Notes under the pieces: model-generated | What the model was told of the DNA's origin: nothing | Databases searched by the model: none | What the model saw: only the letters and a program-made list of their open reading frames with translations | NCBI GenBank assembly: GCA_949825025.1 | Contig: OX463781.1 | Location: 36,597,537 to 36,661,536 of the forward strand | Reading direction: 5' to 3' | DNA from: Siphlonurus alternatus | Lineage: Eukaryota > Arthropoda > Insecta > Ephemeroptera > Siphlonuridae | Length of the DNA: 64,000 nucleotides | Shown: positions 12,111-24,789 of the stretch, in pieces | How positions within the stretch are numbered: position 1 is the stretch's first letter | How the letters are laid out: each line of letters begins with the position of its first letter | Translations under genes and position numbers: made by a program

Positions 12111-12638
12111 TATGAATTGTAGCGATAATTAAAAGAGAACATAAATGTATTCTTGTATCGAAGATCGTATTTATTGCTTTTAAAATCACGAATTCAAGAA
12201 CTTGACACCAAAAGATATAATAATCAATACTGTATCGTGTTTTGTTATTATTGCTATAATATATCTCACGAATAATTTCAAATACATTTATGCAACCAAA
12301 AACTCGTCATCTTAATTAACTTTTACAATTTACAGTTAGTTGTGTTAATTTCATTTGCACGCATTGAAGTCTTCGATGATCGATATAATTTATAGAGACT
12401 TACAAGTTAGACGCATGCATGCAATATAACATCAGGTTTCAAAAGATTAAACGCATGCAATTTAACTTAATGTTGCAACAGCTTTCTAGTGGACCTCCTG
12501 CATGCATGCACGTATAATAATGATGAATTAAATATATCTGGAAGAAAATGACAGATGGAATTACACCGAAGATGGAATGATGCTTTAATATTTATTATTT
12601 AAATTTTTTTTTTGCAAATATTGGTAACACTATAATAA

Positions 12639-13756
12639 TTAAAGTAGAGTAAGCGAGTTCATTTTTTTTAATATTTTAATTTTTAAAAATAGTTTAAGCT
12701 GCCCTCTATTGAGAAATGAAAACTAAAAAATTCCACCTCAAATAGTTTCACCACAAAAAATTCCCAAATTTGGTGTTTCGGAGGCCTTTAACGTGCAGCC
12801 TTATCGAACATAAAACCGCGTTTTACTCTAACTTTTTCTGAACTATGGTACCATTTAAAAAATACTTTCGTAATCTATGATGAATTCTTTAATGAATTTT
12901 CAAATAAAAAAAAAAAAAAATTATGGGGTCGTTTTCTTGGAAAAAAATCATGAAAATCCTTATGGGAATGAACCCCCAAAAACTTAAAGATTTTTTTCCG
13001 AAAAAAAAACGGCTTCGTAAAATTTTTTTTTATTTAAAAATCCATTAAAGAATTCATCATAGATTACGTAGGTATTTTTTAAGGTATAACCTGAGAATTT
13101 GTCTGTCAAGGTCAAGAGGCGTGGCCATAGCGGCAACACTGTTTGCATTGGAATGCGAATAATTTTTTAGGAGGGGGTGGTGACATCAGTCCTTGAGAAC
13201 GTTGCCACATTTCTCATCACATATAGGAAACGATCATCGCCACGGTTCAAAATATATGAAAACAATTCAGAAAAATAGTCTAAAAAATTAGGTTTTAGTA
13301 AAAAAAAAAGTAAAAGAATCTGTTGTATAGTTTTTTTGCAATGCTAATTAACAAATTTAACATTGGAAGGATACAAAATTCTCATTTAAATAAATTAATT
13401 ATAATTAAACCAACGGTTAAAAAATTCCGAAAAATTCAGAGCTAATTTGACGATTGTTGTTAGTCCATCATGCACCAAATTAATTTGAAGAAAATCTGTT
13501 GTAGCGAATTTTTCGTCCAAATTTCTCAGGTTAAGCCTTAAATGGTAGCATAGTTCAGAAAATGTTGGAGTAAAACGCGGCTTTATGTTCCATAAGGTTG
13601 CACGTCAAAGGCCTCCGAAACACCAACTTTGGGAATTTTTTGTGGTGAAACAATTTGAGATGGAATTTTTTGGTTTTCATTTCTCAATAGAGGGCAGCTT
13701 AAACTATTTTTAGGAAATAAAATATTAAAAAAATGCAATCGCTCACTCTACTTTAA
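12639..13756. mobile_element. 1.1-kb palindromic foldback element, copy 1
   Basis: The ends TTAAAGTAGAGTAAGCGA and TCGCTCACTCTACTTTAA are inverted. Long arms (12639 to about 13080, and about 13500 to 13756) share inverted blocks including GTTTCGGAGGCCTTTAACGT, TAAAACCGCGTTTTACTC and TTAAGCTGCCCTCTATTGAG. The edges suit a TTAA or TA target. There are no transposase motifs. A second copy lies at 15777-16527. Confidence 0.85.
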
Positions 13757-13797
13757 ACAACAATATACTTTAAATTAATTTTATTTTTTCTTCCCTA

Positions 13798-13965
13798 GTG
13801 GAAATTTACAATTGTAATTATTACAATTGTACAGCCATCAAAATTACGATTGTGTTTTGGCAATATTACAACGGTAATTTTTACAATTGTAAAGGCCTTA
13901 TTACAATTGTATTGAACTACAATTGCAATTATTACAATTGTAATAATTACGATTGTAACATCTAC
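13798..13965. repeat. Cluster of TTACAATTGTAA palindromes
   Basis: Seven or more exact or one-mismatch copies of the 12-bp palindrome TTACAATTGTAA or its core ACAATTGTA within about 165 bases. The same motif is clustered at both ends of the 5.7-kb element at 21875-27590. The motif density is far above what AT-richness would give. Confidence 0.75.
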
Positions 13966-15599
13966 AAAAAGCAGTCACCAATATAACTACTTAAAACCAA
14001 ACCTGCGTTGCTGTATTTCGGTTACCACTGCTGATCATACACTTACCATTGCGCTGCTACTGCTTTCTTAATAGTCCGTGAGCTGAGGTCCCAAAATGGC
14101 AAAAATAGGCTCCGGAGGGGGGGCAATTCAAAAGTGACAAAAATGGAAAGAAGACACTTTGGTGCATCCATTGAGCCCATTTTCGAATAATAAATTTGTC
14201 CCGGGAGCTTCCGGTGACGTCACAAAGATGGCGTCAGAGCATTAAAATTGACTCAACTATACTTTATTAACATCAACTCCCAAGCACTTAATTTCTGCAG
14301 TAAAGAAAAAATTGATATATTTTATTAATGACAATAAAATTCTCTAGCTAAAAATGCATAAAAATTTATTGCATGTTAAAACCTGTGCATGTACCACAGC
14401 CTAAAACTTAAAATTTGCCATGATTTTTAGGATAATTCATCTTACGATTGTTATAGCAAAGTAATTTTTTCTTTCTGAAAGCAATAAGCTATATGAACTC
14501 ATTAAGTATATAATTGAGAGTATCCACACCAATTTTTGTTGCATTTGTTCAATTCAATACGCATCTGTGTGGATAATTAACCGAGCGCCACAGGTCACGT
14601 AAAGCTCCCGCGCGCCGCGTCCGAGACACTTCTCACTGCTGCTTGTGCCCAAATTATTGCTGTAGCACAAAAATAATAAGAAAATAAGATTATTAGAATC
14701 AGTACTACTTATATCTTACACTTTTTGTTTCACATTTTGTGTTTTTAATGTACAACAGACCCGTTATAACCGACGGATTGGGTTACAATTTGTGTATTTT
14801 TCCTCCTTTTGGTAATCGAATTAGCATAATGAAAAGTAGTTTTGGGAGCTTAAATTTTTTTTTTACCAATTTTCAAGATGCTTTGACCTACTCTCCAATT
14901 AATTAAGTGGAATAAGGATTTTGTCAACCCTTTTAGCAGTCTCAAACCCAAAAATTGCATTTCTTTTATGGAATTTCTAAGTTAAATTGAAGTAGTGTAA
15001 ATTATTTTCCGTTGTACAATAAATTATTATTCTGTTGGTAAATTGAATCCATTTTGGTGCTGTTTGAGACTCCTACATGGGTTGACAAAATTACAATCAA
15101 AATTCAATACCAGGGTTATAACCAAATTTATCTCAGCCTTCAAGACAAAAAGTTTAAAAGCTCCTCAAACAACAACTAATTATTACAAAATTGAAAATCC
15201 TAATGACCGGGAAAAAATACATATGAAATATTTTGTATTTTATTTATAATATTTTTATTACAGGTTACAGGTAAGAAAAAAAAAGTTTTATTGGGTGGCA
15301 AGTAAAGTCAATAACAAGATAACTTAATTCATTAGAATTCATTTTTTTGTAGTTCCCGTTAATATGAAAACTATAAAAATATTTATAAAACTCGGTGTAC
15401 ATTAATGCTTTTAAAATAAAAGGATGCAAAAATGTTTTCACGTGAATTACACTTCCAAATTTATTGATTTTGTTTTAAAATTAACTAAAACTAATCCTGT
15501 ACATTAAAATCTTAACTTCATTTCAACATATTTAATCAAGTTATCGACATGCGTTGGATAATGTATAAACATTTTTAATTGGGATCGATCTCTTCTCGC

Positions 15600-15712
15600 T
15601 GCCATTATATTGTCGCGTCTAGCGTCCTGAGTTGGGCTGATCAACAACGGGTGGTCCAGCTCAACTCAGGACTCAGGACGCTCTACCCTAGACGCGACAA
15701 TATTATCTTCTT
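15600..15712. repeat. Short GC-rich hairpin
   Basis: ATATTGTCGCGTCTAGCGTC and CCTGAGTTG are matched downstream by CAACTCAGGACTCAGGACGC and CTAGACGCGACAATATT. This makes an imperfect hairpin with a loop around GGGTGGTCCAGC. It lies in the spacer of the 3.6-kb inverted repeat. Confidence 0.7.
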
Positions 15713-15776
15713 TAAATACATAATTATTTTTCTGACCTATATACTTTGTTTCAATATCGGTACATGTTAGATTACT

Positions 15777-16130
15777 TTAAAGTAGTGTGAGCGATTGCAA
15801 TGTTTTTTAAATATTTTACTTTCTATAAATATTAATTCACAAAAAATTCACAAAATTTTTGTTTCGGAGGCCTTTAACATGCAGTCTTATAATTCACAAA
15901 ACAACTTTTATATTTAAAATAAACTTCGTCTGAACTAATGTATATATATAAATCCCAATTAGAAAATACTTACGTTATCTAAGATGAATTCTTTATTGGA
16001 TTTTTAATTTAAAAAAATAGTAATAAAAATAAAACTGAGCCGTTTTTTCGGTAAAAAAAAATCTTGAAATTACTCTGTTGGTTAGTTACCATAAGGATTT
16101 TCAAGATTTTTTTCTGGAAACGGCTCCGTA

Positions 16131-16197
<67 letters not shown>

Positions 16198-16527
16198 GAA
16201 AATTCATTAAAAATTAAGAAATTCATCATAGATCAAGTATATTGGTATGTACCATATTATAGTTCAAACCAAGTTTGAAGAAAAAGCTGTTTTCTGTTCC
16301 ATAAAGATGCATGTTAAAGGCCTCCGAAACACTTATAGTTGTATCATGTCCGAAACACCATTTTTGGAATTTTTTTGTGGTGTGAAGCTATCATAAACTT
16401 AAAGGATTCCTTTAAGTTTATGGAAGCTATATATTTGAGGTGGAATTTTTTGGTAATTTTTCAATAGAAGGCAGGTTAAACATTTGTAAAAATTAGAAAA
16501 AAAATGTAACTACTCACTCTACTTTAA
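15777..16527. mobile_element. Palindromic foldback element, copy 2
   Basis: Ends TTAAAGTAGTGTGAGCGA and CTCACTCTACTTTAA. It shares the GTTTCGGAGGCCTTTAAC, GGCAGGTTAAAC and AATTCATCATAGAT blocks with the 12639-13756 copy. A (TA)n tract at 16133-16195 sits at the hairpin centre. It is nested inside the spacer of the 14070-17685 inverted repeat. Confidence 0.8.
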
Positions 16528-17800
16528 ATAGAGTAATAGTGAACTATCAGTATAATAATAAAGAACTTTAATTCTGCATGTGATAAAATCAGTCTGGTCG
16601 AATGGCAAGTACCGTCAAAGAAGATGGTTTGATTTTTTTTTTTAATAACGGTAGTTTTTGTTAATTTTAAAACAGTATCAACGAATTCTGAAGGTTAGTC
16701 AATTCTTTAATTTTTTATTTTGAAAAATATATATATATTTTTTTTTATCGTGGCATTGATATCCTAATATCGATATTATAGTGAGAAAAAATGCAATTTT
16801 TGGGTTTGAGACCGCCAAAAGGATTGAAAAAATTCTCACTCCACCCAATTAATTGGAGAGTAGGTCAAAGCATCTTGAAAGTTGGTAAAAAAAAAATTTA
16901 AAGCTCCCAAAACTACTTTTCATTATGCTAATTCGATTACCAAAAGGAGGAAATACACAAATTGTAACCCAATCTGTCGGTTATAACGGGTCTGTTGTAC
17001 ATTAAAAACACAAAATGTGAAACAAAAAGTGTAAGACATAAGTAGTACTGATTCTACTAATCTTATTTTCTTATTATTTTTGTGCTACAGCAATAATTTG
17101 GGCACAAGCAGCAGTGAGAAGTGTCTCGGACGCGGCGCGCGGGAGCTTTACGTGACCTGTGGCGCTCGCTTAATTATCCACACAGATGCGTATTGAATTG
17201 AACAAATGCAACAAAAATTGGTGTGGATACTCTCAATTTAATACTTAATGATTTCATATAGCTTATAGCTTTCAGAAAGAAAAAATTACTTTGCTATAAC
17301 AATCGTAAGATGAATTATCCTAAAAATCATGGCAAATTTTAAGTTTTAGGCTGTGGTACATGCACAGGTTTTAACATGCAATAAATTTTTATGCATTTTT
17401 AGCTAGAGAATTTTATTGTCATTAATAAAATATATCAATTTTTTCTTTACTGCAGAAATTAAGTGCTTGGGAGTTGATGTTAATAAAGTTTAGTTGAGTC
17501 AATTTTAATGCTCTGACGCCATCTTTGTGACGTCACCGGAAGCTCCCGGGACAAATTTATTATTCGAAAATGGGCTCAATGGATGCACCAAAGTGTCTTC
17601 TTTCCATTTTTGTCACTTTTGGATTGCCCCCCCTCCGGAGCCTATTTTGGCCTTTTGGGACCTCAGCTCACGGACTATAATAGGAAGAAAATTATTGAGC
17701 TATATAAATAAATAATAAGCTACGGGAAAAATACACGAGGCGTTCAGGGTAGAAAAATACGGGTTAACTTCAATGCAGCGTTGTATAAATTTTGCTTCAA

Positions 17801-18560
17801 GGGTAAAATTTGATGGCGGTTCTAATGAAGACCTTTACATGTGCGACCCTTTGACCCTTCAGGGTCAAAAGACCCTGAAATTTAGTTCACTTCATTGCAA
17901 CGTTATATAAATTTCGACCCTATATAGGGTAAAATTTGATGGTGGTTCTATTATAATGGCGACCCTTCGACCCTTAAGGGTCAAAAGACCCTGAAATTTA
18001 GTTCACTTCATTGCAACGTTATATAAATTTCGACTCCCCTTGTAAAAAGGAATTATACTTATTACAAATTAATAAAGTATATAATTCCTATGCTTAATTC
18101 GTATAATTTAGTATAATTTCTGAATGATTAATATACTAAATTACAGATCAATTATACTAGTTTTTATTTTATTATACTAAATTATAGAAAAGCATTTTTC
18201 CAAAAAAAGCATTTTTCCAAAGTAAAAAAAATAAGTGACATATTGAACCATATATGGTTGCCTCGAAATGATTTAAAGAGGTATACTATTTCTATAATTT
18301 AGTATAATAAAATTAAACTAGTATAATTAATCATGTAATTTAGTATATTAATCATTCAGAAATTATACTAAATTATACGAATTATACTTTATTAATTTGT
18401 AATAAGTATAATTCCTTTTTACAAGGGTCTAGAGTAAAATTTGATGGTGGTTCTAATGGCGACCCTTAAATTTGGGACCCTTTGACCCATAAGGGTCAAA
18501 AGACCCTTAAATTTGTTTTTTCGTAAAAAATTGCAAGACTGAAAATGACAATCCTTTTAA
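17801..18560. repeat. About 130-bp tandem repeat rich in GACCCT/AGGGTC
   Basis: Units begin GGGTAAAATTTGATGG at about 17801 and 17930, and a third, interrupted by an inserted palindrome, resumes at about 18431. Each unit contains a GACCCTT...AAGGGTC hairpin followed by AAAGACCCTGAAATTTAG and CATTGCAACGTTATATAAAT. Further AAGGGTCGACCCTT words occur at about 18590, 19235 and 19450. Confidence 0.8.
18037..18427. mobile_element. 391-bp palindromic element with CCCTTGT ends
   Basis: CCCTTGTAAAAAGGAATTAT and its complement form the ends, with arms of AATTATAC/TTTAGTATA words. TC at 18035-18036 and TC at 18428-18429 are a 2-bp duplication. It interrupts the third unit of the GACCCT tandem repeat. 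The CCCTTGT end and 2-bp duplication match the larger elements at 1316-3135 and 54238-56159. No coding capacity. Confidence 0.85.
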
Positions 18561-18780
18561 ATTCCTTCAGAGCTGTAATTTACGTATTTTAAGGGTCGAC
18601 CCTTCGGCATACCAGGGGTCATTATTAAAAGTATGCAAACATTTATAACAAAATATGTGACAAAAACTGTGAGGACTAGGTTCAATTTTATATAAGAGTT
18701 CATTGCAGCATCGAGTTCTTTTGATGAAGTATAATGATCGACTACCTAATGGTCGATTACGCATCATGCGACCGACCCTT

Positions 18781-19131
18781 AAGGGTAAGGTAACGCCACC
18801 AATGTTAAAAAAAATCCCTCTCATAAAAATTCTGAAAAAAATTTAAAATGTTTTCCTCTATACCCCCTATCAGTACCTAAAATATCAGGTATACAAATAC
18901 GATCTAGTTTTTGAGTTATAAATTTTTAAAGTTGACTACTTTAACATGGAGAAATGAAACTCCCATGTTAAATTGGTCAACTTTAAAAATTCATAACTCA
19001 AAAACTAGATCGTATTTGTATACCTGATATTTTAGCTACTGATAGGGGGTGTAGAAGAGGACATTTTAAATTTTTTTCAGAATTTTTGTGAGAGGGATTT
19101 TTTTTAACATTGGTGGCGTTACCTTACCCTT
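18781..19131. mobile_element. 351-bp TTAA-flanked palindromic MITE, copy 1
   Basis: AAGGGTAAGGTAACGCCACC...GGTGGCGTTACCTTACCCTT, a nearly perfect hairpin whose centre is CATGGAGAAATGAAACTCCCATG. The edges sit in TTAA. Identical family members: 57272-57622 (same length), 42156-42775 (with insertion) and 28560-29214 (with insertion). TTAA targets are typical of piggyBac and Kolobok elements; the family is not otherwise assignable. Confidence 0.9.
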
Positions 19132-20485
19132 AACGTATGATAAGATAAATGAATTCATTTTCTTACTATATTTGTTACATTTCAAATTAAAATGTACATC
19201 TTCAACTGACCTTTTTACTTTTTTAATTATATGACCCTTCAAGGGGTCGACCCTTATTTTTTTCAATTTAATTATATATTTAAAAAAAAATATCGCAAAA
19301 CTAAATGAGAACTACAGGTTTATTTATTATAGTATAATTAAATTATATTGATTTTTTATGAACATTATTTTTTCATATATTAATAAATGAAGATGCATCT
19401 CGATCTGAATTATTATTATATTATTATTATTTTTTAAATTGAAGGGCGGTACATACCCTATTAAGGGGTCGAGCCTTTCCAAAATAATGAAAATTTAATA
19501 AATTAATACTTTCAATTGAAGCTTCTTAATAGTACCTAAGATATAATAATATACGTTAAAGCCAAAAAATTAACATAAAAAATATTAAGTTAAAAGGAGG
19601 GGAACCGCTTCAGCTTTTATATTTTTAATGTTTTATAAATAATGTCAAACTTACTTGTGCACCAAAAAAATAGTCACCACCCTCCTCCTTCTACCAGTAC
19701 AGCAGTTGACATTTAAAAAGCGCGCCGAAGAAAATTGGGGCATATGACGTCAAGATCAACGATTGGTTGCGCTTGACCTATCATGGCGCTTTACGTCATC
19801 AGCACAGTACAGGAAAGATAGTAGCCAAACTCCCATACCTGCGCTACGGGGGAGCTGAAGTCAATTTTTGACACTTTTTGAATATTGGGTTAAGAGCTAG
19901 CTTACTTTTTTTTTGTAAAAAATACTAGATTTTTTTTCTAATATTTTAGTGAAAGTTTCACTGTGCTAGCTTTAATAATTTCCGAGTTAGAGCAGATTAT
20001 AGTTGATTCTCCTATACCATAACATTGCAGGATGCCCCATTTGGTCGTGCCCCTTTCCTATGATTTTAACATTGCGGCGGACAAACATGCCGTTGACGCG
20101 AGCAGTTTTCGACTTCGATTCTAACATACGACTTTCTCTACTATCTTCTCTATACTGTGGTCATCAGGGCTATTCTCCTATAATAGAGGGTATACGCGCC
20201 ACTGTCTAGCTTATGGCGCTAAATACTGAATTCTGATTGGCTTAAAAGTGGTCATTTGGAATTGCTCTGATTGGCCAAAATAAAGTTGTTGATTTTTTGC
20301 TAATTGGCTGAAATTTTAATTGTTGAAAATTTTCGAGCGATATCATTGGTTAAAGAATGTCCACTTTTCAACCAATCAGAGAGCTGCAATAAAAAACCAC
20401 TTTGCTTGCCCATATTTTAATTTAAAAAAAACTTTTTACACCATAAAAATTAATTAAAATATCATAAATGGTAGAAAATAGTATT

Positions 20486-20985
20486 AAGGTGAAAACAGCC
20501 GCCCACTCTACGCGTTCTGATTGGTCGGAAGTTTGGAGAGACCAAACTCGGTGCTAAGCTCGGTGCTAAGGTGCTAAGCGCACAAATAATTGCGCTCGTC
20601 AATTATTTTAACCGCGAAATTCAAAAATTTTCAACAATTGCATTGAAATCGTGTGCTAAGGCAATCAGCTGTTCGAAAAAAAAACGATCGGAAACATTTG
20701 AGCGAATGTTTCAACTGACTTTCTTAGCACCGCCGATTTGGTGCTAAGAAAGTCAGTTGAAACACTCGCTCAAATGTTTCCGATTGTGTTTTTTTTAAAC
20801 AGCTGATTGCCTTAGCACACGAATTCAATGCAATTGTTGAAAATTTTTGAATTTCGCGGTTAAAATAATTGACGAGCGCAATTATTTGTGCGCTTAGCAC
20901 CTTAGCACCGAGCTTAGCACCGAGTTTGGTCTCTCCAAACTTCCGACCAATCAGAACGCGTAGAGTGGGCGGCTGTTTTCACCTT
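20486..20985. mobile_element. 500-bp palindromic MITE (AAGGTGAAAACAGCC ends)
   Basis: AAGGTGAAAACAGCCGCCCA and its complement at the ends, with near-perfect arms containing CTGATTGGTCGGAAGTTTGG, repeated CTCGGTGCTAAG words and CAATCAGCTGTT. The hairpin centre is near 20735. The left edge lies in TTAA. Confidence 0.88.
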
Positions 20986-20996
20986 TATAAATTGTT

Positions 20997-21281
20997 AAGG
21001 TGAAAACAGCCGACCACTCTACGCGTTCTGATTGGTCGGAAGTTTGGAGAGGCCAAACTCGGTGCTAAGCTCGGTGCTAAGGTGCTAAGCGCACAAATAA
21101 TTGCGCTCGTCAATTGTTTTAACCGCGAAATTCAAAAATGTTCAACAATTGCATTGAAATCGTGTGCTAAGACAATCAGCTGTTTGAAAAAAAACACGAT
21201 CGAAAACATTTGAGCGAGTGTTTCAACTGACTTTCTTAGCACCAAATCGGCGGTGCTAAGCGTAGCGGCTGTTTTCACCTT
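20997..21281. mobile_element. Truncated second copy of the 500-bp MITE
   Basis: Begins AAGGTGAAAACAGCCGACCA 12 bases after the previous copy and repeats its left arm to the GGTGCTAAG centre. It then jumps to the terminal GGCTGTTTTCACCTT. Most of the right arm is deleted. Confidence 0.85.
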
Positions 21282-22133
21282 TATATTTATTTATTTCAAA
21301 ATATTAATTATTTATACAGGGACCAAGCGCAAATTTTCAACAATAGGAATTTGCAACTGAAAAAATCAACAAATTCTGATCAGCCAATCAGAAGCGTCCA
21401 ACTTTTAATGCTTTAAAATCAATGATTTCACTAAGTGAATGTCTCCATCGTCTCAAAAATCGTTCTTTTCACCCTTTAAAACCCCTAGGTGCATTTGGTT
21501 AAGAATGTAAATCCTATGGAGCTCCAGAAAAAGTATCGAAAAAATCGATTTTAACATTGAGTTACGTATCCCCAACAATGAAAATGTCCACTTTTTCTGA
21601 TGCGCGTATACCCGATAACAATAGGAGAATAACCCTGTACGTCATAAGCCCCAATTTTCTTTGGCGCACTTTTTGAAAATCAACTGCTGAAATGGTGGAA
21701 GGAGGAGGGTGGTGACTATTTTTTTGGTGCACAAGTAAGTTTGACATTATTTATAAAGCATTAAAAAAAATAAAAGCTGAAGCGGTTCCCCTCCTTTAAA
21801 TAAATTAATGAATGTTAATGTATATATTAATTATACTCTGTAGTATATATATTATGTAGTATATTTAACACTTTAATATTATAATTGCAATCATGAATAT
21901 TACAATTGTAATCCAAGTGTTGCAATTTTATCAGAACCAGAGTACAATTGCAATTACAAGCATTACAATTGTAATCATGCCCCCCCGAACATTACAATTG
22001 TAATCGAAAGTTACAATTGCAATTCCAAGTATTACAATGGGCTTACGGGGTGTAATTTTTTTACTGGCTCAATCAAAAGAGGAGGTCGAAAAATATCCCT
22101 TAGATTTTTTTGCGATTTTTTTAAGCACTGCAT

Positions 22134-22403
22134 CATACCTAGAATGGAGATTAAAAATGTCCCTTGACCTGGAGGCTCCATCCGCAACGCCTATGACGTC
22201 ATTACATTCTTTGGGTCAACTATATAATGTTTCTCAACAATCACGTTGCTATGGAAACAAATGATTATTTTTAATAAACAAGCAACAATGCAATAATTTT
22301 TTACAAGTGTTATATAGTTGAACCAAAGAATGTAATGACGTCATGGGCGTTGCGGATGGAGCCTCCAGGTCAAGAGACATTTTTAATCCCCATTCCAGGT
22401 ATG
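22134..22403. mobile_element. 270-bp palindromic MITE nested in the left arm
   Basis: CATACCTAGAATGGAG...CCAGGTATG ends, with arms containing TTGACCTGGAGGCTCCATCC and TGACGTCATTACATTCTTTG in inverted copies (TGACGTCA at 22194-22201 and 22336-22343). The right arm of the host element reads straight through (GCACTGCATCCCCACGAGAA in complement). That shows the empty site and proves insertion after the host arms existed. Confidence 0.88.
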
Positions 22404-22779
22404 ACCCACGAGAAAAAAAACGTGAATAATTCGTCAATATGGGTGAAAATCTCACCCATATTCCCATACATTGAAATATATTGAAGTATGGCTCATGTAG
22501 ATTGACGCTTCATTCAAGCATATTGACAAATTTTCAGCTATTTATCAAAATAGGTGAATTTCAAGCAGTTTCACTCACCCATATTGACATATACTAACAT
22601 ATTTTCACACAATTGACTCGTACAGATTCAGGCAGTTTCACGTATATCCAAGTATTTCTAATTTGGTGTGAACTTCACCTACATTGATGCCTGTTGACTT
22701 ATTTTCACTCACCCATTTTGATAAAGTTTCAAGCATTTTCACGCATTTATTGCTCTACAATTAATATGAAGTAAATTGA

Positions 22780-24130
22780 TTCATTTTGACGTACTTTCAG
22801 CTACTTTGACACAATTTAAATTCACTCTTTTTGGCATATTTTCACGAACTTTCACCCTTTTACCGACCAAATTTTTACACCAAGTCTGTTCATGCATATT
22901 GACACTTTTTAACATATTTTGACGAACTTTGACCCTTTTACTAACCAACTTTTTCCTTAAAGTCCGTTCATGCATGTTGACACTTTTTGACATATTTTCA
23001 CGAACTTTCACCCTTTTACCAACCAAATTTTTACACCAAGTCCGTTCATGCATATTGACACTTTTTGACATATTTTGACGAACTTTGACCCTTTTACTAA
23101 CCAACTTTTTCCAGAAAGTCCGTTCATGCATATTGACACTTTTTGACATATTTTGACGAACTTTGACCCTTTTACTAACCAACTTTTTCCATAAAGTCCG
23201 TTCATGCATATTGACACTTTTTGACATATTTTGACGAACTTTGACCCTTTTACTAACCAACATTTTCCATAAAGTCCGTTCATGCATATTGACACTTTTT
23301 GACATATTTTGACGAACTTTGACCCTTTTACTAACCAACTTTTTCCTTAAAGTCCGTTCATGCATGTTGACACTTTTTGACATATTTTCACGAACTTTCA
23401 CCCTTTTACCAACCAAATTTTTACACCAAGTCCGTTCATGCATATTGACACTTTTTGACATATTTTGACGAACTTTGACCCTTTTACTAACCAACTTTTT
23501 CCAGAAAGTCCGTTCATGCATATTGACACTTTTTGACATATTTTGACGAACTTTGACCCTTTTACTAACCAACATTTTCCATAAAGTCCGTTCATGCATA
23601 TTGACACTTTTTGACATATTTTGACGAACTTTGACCCTTTTACTAACCAACATTTTCCATAAAGTCCGTTCATGCATATTGACACTTTTTGACATATTTT
23701 GACGAACTTTGACCCTTTTACTAACCAACATTTTCCATAAAGTCCGTTCATGCATATTGACACTTTTTGACATATTTTGACGAACTTTGACCCTTTTACT
23801 AACCAACTTTTTTCATTAAGTCCGTTCATGCATATTGACACTTTTTGACATATTTTGACGAACTTTGACCCATTTATTAACCAACTTTTTTCATAAAGTC
23901 CGTTCATGCATATTGACACTTTTTGACATATTTTGACGAACTTTGGCCCTTTTACTAACCAACTTTTTCCATAAAGTCCGTTCATGCATGTTGACACTTT
24001 TTGACATATTTTCACGAACTTTCACTCTTTTATCGACAAAATTTTTATACAAAGTCCGTTCATGCATATTGACACTTTTTGACATATTGTGACCCTTTTA
24101 CTAACCAACTTTTTCCACACACAAAGTCCG
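22780..24130 (-). repeat. 78-bp minisatellite array, minus sense
   Basis: About 16 or 17 units of 78 bp containing AAAGTCCGTTCATGCATATT, GACACTTTTTGACATATTTT and ACGAACTTTGACCCTTTTAC. Because 78 is a multiple of three, it reads as a 26-residue periodic open frame of 341 codons, but there is no independent sign of coding. Sub-units of about 10 bp (TCAAAATATG, TCAAAAAGTG, TCAATATGCA) are visible within each unit. Confidence 0.9.
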
Positions 24131-24259
24131 TTCATGCAAGTTCACCTATTTTTACACTTTTTCAAGCATTTTCACACGTTTATCGACCAAATCTTCCCAC
24201 AAAGTCGGTTTATGGAAGATAACACCTTTTTTTACAAAGTCCATTCACCTGTATAGATT

Positions 24260-24740
24260 AATTGTCAAAATAGGTCAATATACGTCAGTGAACTTTGTAG
24301 AAATAATTGGTTAGTAAATACGTGGATGTTCGCGAAAATATGTCAAAATACGTTGGTGGACTTTGTAGAAAAATTTGGTTAATAAATACGTGGAAGTTCG
24401 TGAAAATATGTCAAAATGGGTTAATATACGTCAGTGAACTTTGTAGAAAAATTTGGTTAGTAAATACGTGGAAGTTCGTGAAAATATGTCAAAATGGGTC
24501 AAAATACGTCAGTGGACTTTGTAGAAAAATTTGGTTAGTAAATACGTGGAAGTTCGTGAAAATATGTCAAAATGGGTCAAAATACGTCAATGGACATTGT
24601 AGAAAAATTTGGTTAGTAAATACGTGGAAGTTCGTGAAAATATGTCAAAATGGGTCAAAATACGTCAGTGGACTTTGTAGACAAATTTGGTTAGTAAATA
24701 CGTGGAAGTTCGCGAAAATATGTCAAAAAGTGCCAATGTG
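24260..24740 (+). repeat. Variant minisatellite array near the core
   Basis: Six or so units of about 84 bp (GTCAGTGGACTTTGTAGAAA, AATTTGGTTAGTAAATACGT, GGAAGTTCGTGAAAATATG). It is related to the 78-bp units but diverged and lies on the opposite strand sense from the neighbouring left array. Confidence 0.8.
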
Positions 24741-24789
24741 CGTGAATAGACTTGGTAAAAAAATTGTTCAAGAATTGAAAGTGGGGGAA

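Larger units (their letters stand above)
14070..17685. mobile_element. 3.6-kb giant inverted repeat (foldback)
   Basis: The left arm, about 14070-14970, and right arm, about 16795-17685, are nearly exact inverted copies. The outer ends are ATAGTCCGTGAGCTGAGGTC and its complement. Shared inner landmarks are TCCCGGGAGCTTCCGGTGAC, GTGCGGCGC-type promoter-like GC words, GACCCGTTATAACCGACGGA and TCTCAAACCCAAAAATTGCA. Each arm carries TGACGTCA (14215-14222 and 17528-17535) beside an AAGATGGCG motif. The central spacer (about 1.8 kb) holds the second copy of the 12639-type palindrome and a hairpin at 15600-15712. No transposase was found and the exact target duplication is unresolved. Confidence 0.88.
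19593..21797. mobile_element. 2.2-kb inverted repeat hosting nested palindromes
   Basis: The outer arms AAAGGAGGGGAACCGCTTCA and its complement enclose matching blocks: AACTTACTTGTGCACCAAAA, GTCACCACCCTCCTCCTTC and GCGC-GAAGAAAATTGGGGC. TGACGTCA at 19745-19752 is altered to TGACGTACAG on the other side. The central part contains two smaller palindromes at 20486-20985 and 20997-21281. CCAATCAG-type CCAAT boxes recur (near 20230, 20375, 21380). No transposase. Confidence 0.8.

Noticed and set aside
22781..23806. 341-codon open frame with a 26-residue repeat
   Set aside because: It is the reading of a 78-bp minisatellite, whose unit is a multiple of three. Similar frames appear in the inverted array, and there is no other coding evidence.
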